From Micromussa lordhowensis (lineage: Eukaryota; Cnidaria; Anthozoa; Scleractinia; Lobophylliidae): 64,000 nucleotides of DNA. The stretch is taken from positions 1,678,501 through 1,742,500 of the forward strand of contig OZ026604.1 of assembly GCA_964020085.1 (NCBI GenBank), written 5' to 3'. Below the pieces are notes generated by a model. That model did not search any database, was not told the DNA's origin, and saw only the letters and a list, made by a program, of their open reading frames with translations. Shown here in pieces: positions 57,524 to 64,000 of this stretch (position 1 is the stretch's first letter; every line of letters starts with the position of its first letter). The position numbers were made by a program, and so were the translations under genes.

Positions 57524-59300
57524 GAACAAGCAACGAACTATTGGTAATTTTGTTGTTCGACTATTCCTTTTGACACTGAACAATGGTAAACTACATACAG
57601 AGAGCAAGAGAAGTCTTCTGAGGTCGTTTGTATACGCTCGGCTGCACGTTTGTGAGTCGTGTAAGTTAAATGAAAAAACAGACACTGAACGTTAACCCAA
57701 CGAGTACAAGCTACCGAGAGCAGGATGAAGGCTTCAACCTGGACTAGTTCAAAGAAGAACAATTAGTTTATCTGATGCAACGACAAGAAAACTTCGTCAC
57801 CAACGACCTTCTTCAATCTTCGATTCTGAACGACTGCGAGAACAATAATGTTCTCAGCGTACTTTAAGATATATGTTTTGTCTCCATAAATCGACCACAT
57901 GAAAATTGCGAGCCATTGATTCACGAGTTCAAAAGTCTTGAAGACGCAAAAGGGCTTAGTTTCAAAACTATTTAAGTTATGCTAAAATATTTGCAAATAA
58001 TATAAGCGAATATACACAAAACGAAAATTAGTTTTCCTTTGTATGAAGATATGTAACGTTCAAGGTTTTGCAAATCGTTTCTTTACTAAGATCGTCAGTT
58101 ACTTTTTTCCAGAAATAGTTGAAACCTTTTTGGAATTACTGCAAAATCTGGGCTTTCATTTTAATATAGCTTAAGAGTTTATTAATTCAGATTTGCTCAA
58201 GCTTTTTACGACTTTCCCCCTGTAGAACTTGCTCCGTATTTCTACTTTATCGATATCGTTATGGTATGTTTTGGGAATTTAGATGTTCCTTGGAAAGTTG
58301 TTGTATAAAATCTCCTTCGCTGGGTCGTCACGCAACGGTCTTCAGTCACGCCAGTGCAGTGGGAGAGGAGCGTGACGGGAGACTGAGCCGGGCTAGAAAT
58401 GATCAGTAGCTCTTGTTCAACTAAATATGTAACGCCAGCGTTCAAATAAAAATACGAAAAGTTAGCCGCAGAACCTTGTCATTTCACGTCGTTGTTTTCC
58501 AGAGAACGGCAAAGAAATGAACAAAGATTTTTAACGCACGTGCACAGCCATTTTTCTGCTCATTGAACTTTTCAGATTTGACGTACAGAGTTCTCATTGC
58601 CGTTGCCGTCGTGGCTCTCTACTATTTAAAACAAGCCAAATCCGATGTCTGCGTCTACTGAATTTTATACTGACAAAAACTTTGTTTCTTAGATAATTAC
58701 GAATTTAACTGGACTTTTAGGCTAAGCCTACCAAAGGGCAAAAAATCACGTATTTTGGCCTTAATTAGGGTTAGGGCTTTGGGAATTGAGCAACATCGCC
58801 CGGCTCCACCGTTCGATTAGGTTGCTAGAACAGGGGGACTCAGTTTAAAAATTCTCGCTGGACCGGATAAACCCTACTACGCCCAACCCATCCCCAGGGT
58901 CTTTTCCTCGACGATTTTGGAGAAGGCCTAGAAAAGAGGTCTCTTTTTTGTTGTGTTTTGTTAGCATGGCTGGCTGCTTAAGAAACTTGTTCTCTGTTGA
59001 TTGTATTAGGGTGAAATTTCCAAACGTGAAGAATAATCATTACTGATCACTAACGAGATTGTCGAGTGGTAATGTTATTTCCGTTCATATTACCAATACG
59101 ATTCTGATTTTGTTCAAAAAAGGCATGTATCCCATAACTCGCAGTGAGCTACAAAGTGGACTATTGTTGGCCCCCAAAGCAAGGTGGAACTAAGGACGCT
59201 TTTTGCCAAACCTGGCCAAACAGGTCAATAACACGTGCGTCATTGGCTTAATGACGTATGTTTTTTTCACACGACTATGATCGACGTACATATCAGTCAA
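57524..59300. other. Intergenic region after G-gamma
   Basis: Probably the G-gamma 3' UTR, then AT-rich intergenic DNA. I see no further gene and no repeat copy matching those elsewhere in the window. Confidence 0.5.
58445..58450 (+). terminator. Possible poly(A) signal of G-gamma
   Basis: AATAAA about 920 bp downstream of the G-gamma stop. It is the first plus-strand hexamer I noticed; the distance makes the link tentative. Confidence 0.25.
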
Positions 59301-59370
59301 TCAATCAAACGTTTTCCACGTGGTTTGTACCATATATGGCATCAAGGTTATTTCCCTTAAAGAGAAGTAC

Positions 59371-59403
<33 letters not shown>

Positions 59404-59414
59404 GTAATAATAAT
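59371..59414. repeat. (AAT)n microsatellite
   Basis: About 14 AAT units with a single AGT interruption. Confidence 0.95.
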
Positions 59415-59663
59415 TTTTAATAGTAATTTCAACTCGTTTAATATACAAAATAATATACAGAAGATAACTCGTTAAAAAGAATGTCAAAAATTTGAACTGA
59501 AATAAAGGTGAAATTGAACTTAAAATTTAGTTTTATTTGTTTGCTGACGCACGTGCTGCTGACGTCATTGCCACGTGACCAGTAAAGTGCCGGAGTGCGT
59601 AATTAATTAAGGTGATTGTTTTTTTAAAATCTCATTTGCCAACTAGGACCAGACAGCGAAACA

Positions 59664-59894
59664 ATGAGGAAGGGCTCAATTCTCATCGCATTTTTCTTGT
59701 TATTCACCATCTTGTCAAATCTTGTCCAGGAAAGCAATGAAATCGCAGGGATTTTAATTCCTCAGCGAACGCACCACAAGTGCCGACGTTCAAGGGTCAA
59801 AAGAGGCCGAGCTCGTTCATGCCGCCGCCGTAATGTTCGACAACTGCGTCCAATCTTCATGTTGAGGGAGAGTGAAGTCAATCGGAGAAATTAA
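59664..59894 (+). CDS. Possible small secreted arginine-rich peptide
   Basis: A 76-residue frame I do not recognise. It starts with a textbook signal peptide (KGSILIAFFLLFTILSNLV) after a short basic N-terminus. The rest is extremely basic: HHKCRRSRVKRGRARSCRRR, with two cysteines spaced 14 residues apart and several dibasic or RVKR-type sites where a furin-like protease could cut. It ends RESEVNRRN. The ATG context (GAAACAATGAGG) is good. A pyrimidine-rich stretch and TAG just upstream (to 59647) could be a 5' UTR acceptor. An AATAAA lies at 60180. It could be a cationic defence peptide, a peptide precursor, a DNA-binding basic protein or a chance frame; I favour a real gene only modestly. 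Confidence 0.45.
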   Translation: MRKGSILIAFFLLFTILSNLVQESNEIAGILIPQRTHHKCRRSRVKRGRARSCRRRNVRQLRPIFMLRESEVNRRN

Positions 59895-60179
59895 TTTCTT
59901 GAGGTACAATGAAAATATTCGTTGAATGCTTAGAGTTTTGAAATGAAGTTGAACTAGCTTAAAGCTTAGTGCAGGTGAAAGACCTTTCTCGTTGTTCAAT
60001 TCTATAGGTTAATTACAGTTTTCAGGTGTTGCTTTGATGGAAATATGACGTTGGCTCAGCGGAAAGTAAAAGATCAATTTTTGCCTCGCACATTTCCTAC
60101 ATGAAATTGTCTACTAGTTGATGAATGTCTTTATTCTCATCACCTGTATGCTAGACAATGTGTTGATATTGCTAGAAGA

Positions 60180-60185
60180 AATAAA
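60180..60185 (+). terminator. Possible poly(A) signal for the small basic peptide gene
   Basis: AATAAA about 285 bp after the stop at 59894. Its distance is normal for a short 3' UTR, but it is not evidence by itself in AT-rich DNA. Confidence 0.3.
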
Positions 60186-60756
60186 AAATTGATCAAGGGG
60201 ATTGATAACAACGCTCGGAAAGATAGTTCTAGGTTCTTTCTCTAACCACGTAAGCTTGTTTCGACAATTTTTTGGGATCGATGTCAATTGGGCAATATCA
60301 TTTGCAGTCATTTCACTATTTATTATTTGCAGGCACTTTGTTTCACTATTTATTCTGATGAAAAAAGCTAATTTGTCTACGATTTATTTTTTATTTTAGG
60401 ATAATTGAAGAATATTGATGGATGGATTCCGCAGCGGTTCTTTGTAATATTAATAAGCAACTGAGCAAGCAAGCGAGGCATAGCAAGCAAGAAACAAGCA
60501 AGAAATTGAATAAGCAGACTCAACAACAAGCAAGGAAACATTTACAAAACTTGATTCATATTGAATTAAAATGCTTTTATATCTACCTTTCCGTTTAATT
60601 TTTTGTAGTTATTTGATGGGTTTTTGTGTTTCAACAGACGAATTTGCACAGACATTTTGGTTAGTTTGTAGCCTGAGTAGTTCGCGCTAGCATCATAAAG
60701 CGTTATTTCTAACTTGTTTGGCTCCAGCTTCTTGTCTCTCTTAGGGTGGTTCGATA

Positions 60757-61047
60757 CAGTTTTTTTCTGGACGATACCTAGCATTTTCAATTGGCGTTTT
60801 GCCAACCTTCCTTCATCTGATCGATATGAAAATTACACCACTTTTTTTCGGAAGAAAACGGGCTAAAATTTTACACAAGTAATGTTGCCAATATCAATAT
60901 ATTAAGTCAATCACGGATAATTAACAATTATTGGACGAGGTTGAGCAAAATATCGTGATTTGACAGTGGCGAGCAGATCGATTATTTGCCGAAGCCGAAG
61001 GCTGAGGCAAATAATTGATCTGCGAGACACTGACAAATCACGATATT

Positions 61048-61078
<31 letters not shown>

Positions 61079-62140
61079 ATCATTCGATTACCAGTTTTGT
61101 TTTCATATTTAAATCGCTCTCTGACAGCTCATCGAATCGATCTACAATTTTTCACACAAGAGCGTGGTTTCAATTACGCATGAGCAGAATATTATTTGCA
61201 GCAAAACACATATAGACGGTACTACGCATGAGCAGACCATTATTTGTAGGCAGTTATTTGCAGGTCACGTGGTGGGCTCTCGGCCAATGAAAAGGAAGGA
61301 AACATGCATCGAATGATAAAACGAATTATTATATTTTAAAATATGATTCAAATTAGAAAAGTATTGATCAAGAAGGAATGTCACACACATAAATCTAAAT
61401 AATTTAGCATAATTTATTTATATTGGGATTTTGTAACGCAGCTTTTTCGTGGGTTCGAGCGCCTACCTCATCGACAAATTTAAAAGTGTTCCAGTTTATC
61501 AAAGCTAATGAAACTTTGGAATAAAATCGTTAACATTATCAGGCATACATGGTTAACGTTTTAAAAAAATCTATTAAGCCGTTTTTAAGATTTTCGAAAA
61601 AGCGCTTAAAATCGAAAATTGTTCTAAATTTATCATGGAAGTAATGTTGATAAAAAGTCTCGTTCTTGAAATCAAGAAAACACAAGCCAACAAAACTTTG
61701 ATGGCTTCAAAACAAAACTTCAAGGCACATTTTGTCGTCTTTTCGAGCAATTTCATTAAAATAGTGTTCTTCTTTCAGTCCATTTAATTTCATTAAACAA
61801 CTGAAGCATTGTTTGAAATGTTTTCGCGATTTATTCGAAATCAAACATGCAGGATGTTTTTTTATTCTTACATACTTCCCTTGCCAAACACCGCAATTTT
61901 AGAAATTGGCATCAGCTTTTCTATAGCAGATCTGGTTCGTACAAAATTCATGCTTTACCGATTTCCATTTTTTTTAGTTTATCCTTTCCATGGAAATATC
62001 GATTACCACCTCAAAAAACACATTCAACCAAATTCCAATCATTTTACAAAACTTGGTGTAATTTTCACATCGATCAGATCAGGGGAAGGTTAGTAAAATG
62101 CCAATTTAAAATGCTAGGTATGGTGTAGAAAAAAACACCT
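60757..62140. mobile_element. 1.4-kb element with ~85-bp terminal inverted repeats
   Basis: The left end ATACCTAGCATTTTCAATTG, then GATCGATATGAAAATTACACC, matches the inverted right end (GGTGTAATTTTCACATCGATC; CAATTTAAAATGCTAGGTAT). No transposase was recognised in between. Confidence 0.8.
60920..61080. repeat. Palindrome nested in the 1.4-kb element
   Basis: Arms AACAATTATTGGACGAGG and AATATCGTGATTTG with their complements, around a CCGAAGCCGAAGGC centre. Confidence 0.8.
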
Positions 62141-62264
62141 TAATTCTCACGAGTTGTTTGAAGTTCTCAAGCTCAGTAGATGACCTTTCTTCTTCACGTA
62201 ATTCCTCCATAAAGTGTTTTGATCAGGCTAGATGGAACACGCGGTGTCGGGTTCCTGGGGTTTG

Positions 62265-62395
62265 TGAAAAACACGCGGTCTGAGTGGAAAACACCGGGTT
62301 TCGATGGAAAAGCGTAACCCCGTGTTTTCCACACTGACCCCGTGTTTTCCATGCAGAATCCGTGTTTTCCATGCAGATCCGGTGTTTTCCACAGA
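62265..62395. repeat. Short tandem repeat of CCGTGTTTTCCA-type units
   Basis: The word GTGTTTTCCA recurs four times at 62331-62392, with inverted forms (TGGAAAACAC) at 62284 upstream. It lies inside an inverted-repeat stretch (GGGTTCCTGGGG..CCCGGGGACCCC). Confidence 0.75.
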
Positions 62396-62864
62396 CCCCA
62401 AGTCCCCGAACCCGGGGACCCCAATCCTCATTTTTCACCAAGGCTGTTTATCCTTTCAGTACCTTTTCTGTTATTAATTTACTTTCGATAACTCGAACTT
62501 CATTTGTCAGTCTAAAGAGTCAAAGCTCTACAGATTAACAGACTAACAGAATAATAGCCGGCTCTTTGCAGCTATCTACTGCGGAAGCTCGCCATAGCTA
62601 CTGCAATTTTATTTTGTTTTGTTTGTTGAGCCTGAATCAGTCGAAACCTCGCAGGTTTACCGCGATTGCCCAGCGATCCGTCCAGTTTACAATGAGACAA
62701 GTGTGGGTAATCGGTTTAGGAAGATTTTTCGAAACATATTCTTTATTTCAGTGCAAATTGTGCTCGGGCCGGTATCTTCGAGTGGTACAATGCAACGACA
62801 ATATAGCAAACATCTTCACCGGGCGAAAATTTTGTTCGTTGGTTCGTTTAAAACTGAACTTACA

Positions 62865-63150
62865 TGCCATATATCAAACAAGAGAGACCGTGCTTTACCT
62901 TTGATATATCAAGTAAAAACACAGAGAAGAGACTTGAAAATACAACGCGTTATGGAGCATTTTTGCGAACCTCGAAGAGTTTAAAAATGTAGTAAAACTT
63001 TGTCACCATTGTTTGATATGTCTTTTCAATCAAAGCTAAAACTTAGGAGAAAACGGAGAAAGAAAATTGTGAAAATCTATTCTAATGTCAAATATCCAAA
63101 CACCGTCACGGTTATGATTTCTTTTGCTTAAAATTGATGAATTATTAATG
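62865..63150 (+). mobile_element. Foldback family E, copy 3
   Basis: Diverged copy of 15648-15940 (ATATATCAAACAAGAGAGAC; GAGAAAACGGAGAAAG). Confidence 0.75.
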
Positions 63151-63199
63151 ACTTTGTAATTGTGAAAAAGTCTAGTCAATAATGTTCAGTGTTTCATAA

Positions 63200-64000
63200 T
63201 TATATGTTAACAGATTTGAACGGGGAATTAAGTCTCGCGTCGGCAGATCTTTGTCCCTTAAGAGCAGCAACTTTTCTTAGTCCAGCAGTTTTTCGTATGT
63301 AGTCCTTTTCTTGTGTTGTTTCCGTAATTGATTGCTGAAATTTTCTCCTAATAAAAGAAAAAAAGGAAAATTGTTATTGAACATTTTGGAGTGTAATGTC
63401 AGTGCATATTTTTTTACGAATCCTGCATTGGTTTGAAGAGCCCGAGAATTGAGTCAAAATATGAATAACTATTATAAACGCACAGTGATACTATAGATAC
63501 TATAAACTAGAAAATGTCCAATTATCAAACACTGAATTTTCCGATCTTGAACTCTGTTCAACAATACCCGAGCTTAGGTGAGAACTACAACTAACTTGTA
63601 AAACCAGTTTCCTATCGCACCGAAACCGGAATACGACCAGCGCGGGAAATCGTGCGTTAGATAGAAGTCACGATTGGTTTTCACTTTGATTCTGATTAGC
63701 TGAGAAACGTTGCCTTCGTTCTCATTGGCTAAAGTACACAAGAGATACTCACCTATTCCTCGTCTGAAGAACGGTTTCCTCGAGTTCGGTAAGGTCTATA
63801 TCCATATTTCCCGTATTTACGGTATCCCCCGTAATATTTACTGGGCGATCCGGATTCGGAGTCAGACCCAGAACTTGAAGACCCTGAGCTATTCTTCCCT
63901 TTGCGTTTTCTGTAACGGCGTCTTCTCGGTCCGCAATAGCAGCGCTTTTTATACGGACTGTAGAATGGATCCCTAGAGCATTCAAAATAAGTCGGACGGT
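63200..64000 (-). CDS. 3' exons of an unrecognised gene running off the window
   Basis: Two exons: 63753-64000 (cut by the window edge) and 63200-63347, joined by a GTGAGT donor and a TTATTAG acceptor. The first exon is open in two frames. Frame 1 gives a striking low-complexity protein with FECSRDPFYSPYKKRCYC, an Arg-rich run (GPRRRRYRKRKGK), a Ser/Gly run and a Tyr/Gly/Arg-rich end (KYGKYGYRPYRTRG), stopping with TAG exactly at the donor. Frame 2 gives ordinary composition (e.g. IDLTELEETVLQTRN) and splices in phase into 49 further codons (KFQQSITETTQEKDYIRK; LKGQRSADARLNSPF) ending in TAA. In frame 1 serine, glycine and tyrosine use mixed synonymous codons, which argues for protein-level coding. 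I cannot say which is used, or whether both are. Function unknown. Confidence 0.5.

Noticed and set aside
62200..62440. Frames repeating HGKHG or MENTG-like units
   Set aside because: They translate a short tandem repeat (GTGTTTTCCA words) inside an inverted repeat, not a protein gene.
62560..62984. Overlapping plus-strand frames of 112-121 codons
   Set aside because: The frames run into foldback family E copy 3 and show no domain, no splice support and no agreement between frames. A genuine exon at 62620-62860 cannot be fully excluded.

Overview
This window looks like animal nuclear DNA from an anthozoan cnidarian, most likely a stony coral or sea anemone. The evidence is intron-rich genes with GT-AG introns, animal-specific gene families, and dense short inverted-repeat elements and tRNA-derived SINEs in a moderately AT-rich background. 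The species assignment is inference; the gene identities rest on translated exons.

Layout, left to right. (1) 1-8238: mostly repeats and intergenic DNA, with the 3' end of an unrecognised minus-strand gene (about 1392-1881). (2) 8239-38137, minus strand: a complete oxysterol-binding-protein-related gene of the ORP1/OSBPL1A type. I rebuilt it from 31 exons whose lengths sum to 3147 nt (1048 codons plus stop) with every splice phase agreeing. Its order is ankyrin repeats, PH domain, coiled coil, a FFAT motif (EFFDA) and an ORD lipid-binding domain with the SHHPP signature. (3) 38342-42651, plus strand: the mitochondrial ATPase inhibitor IF1, four exons, 117 aa. It starts only 204 bp from the ORP1 start codon, head to head. 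(4) 44608-56438, minus strand: amnionless (AMN), 15 exons, 448 aa, the membrane anchor of the cubilin endocytic receptor. It has an NPLY motif at its C-terminus. (5) 57293-57523, plus strand: an intronless G-protein gamma subunit with a CVLF prenylation box. (6) 59664-59894, plus strand: a possible small secreted, very basic peptide. (7) 63200-64000, minus strand: the 3' exons of a gene that runs off the window, one of which is open in two frames.

The genes do not form a pathway. ORP1 is expected at ER-late endosome contacts, AMN in receptor endocytosis at the cell surface, IF1 in mitochondria and G-gamma at the plasma membrane. The clear functional links are structural: the shared ORP1/IF1 promoter and the divergent AMN/G-gamma arrangement.

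The introns and intergenic spaces are packed with mobile-element remnants. They include several foldback/MITE families (many with two or three copies here, some nested in each other), at least three SINE families, a non-LTR retrotransposon reverse-transcriptase remnant, a 106-bp tandem array beside an ORP1 splice donor, a 515-bp near-perfect foldback, and several microsatellites. No rRNA genes, CRISPR arrays or bacterial features were seen.
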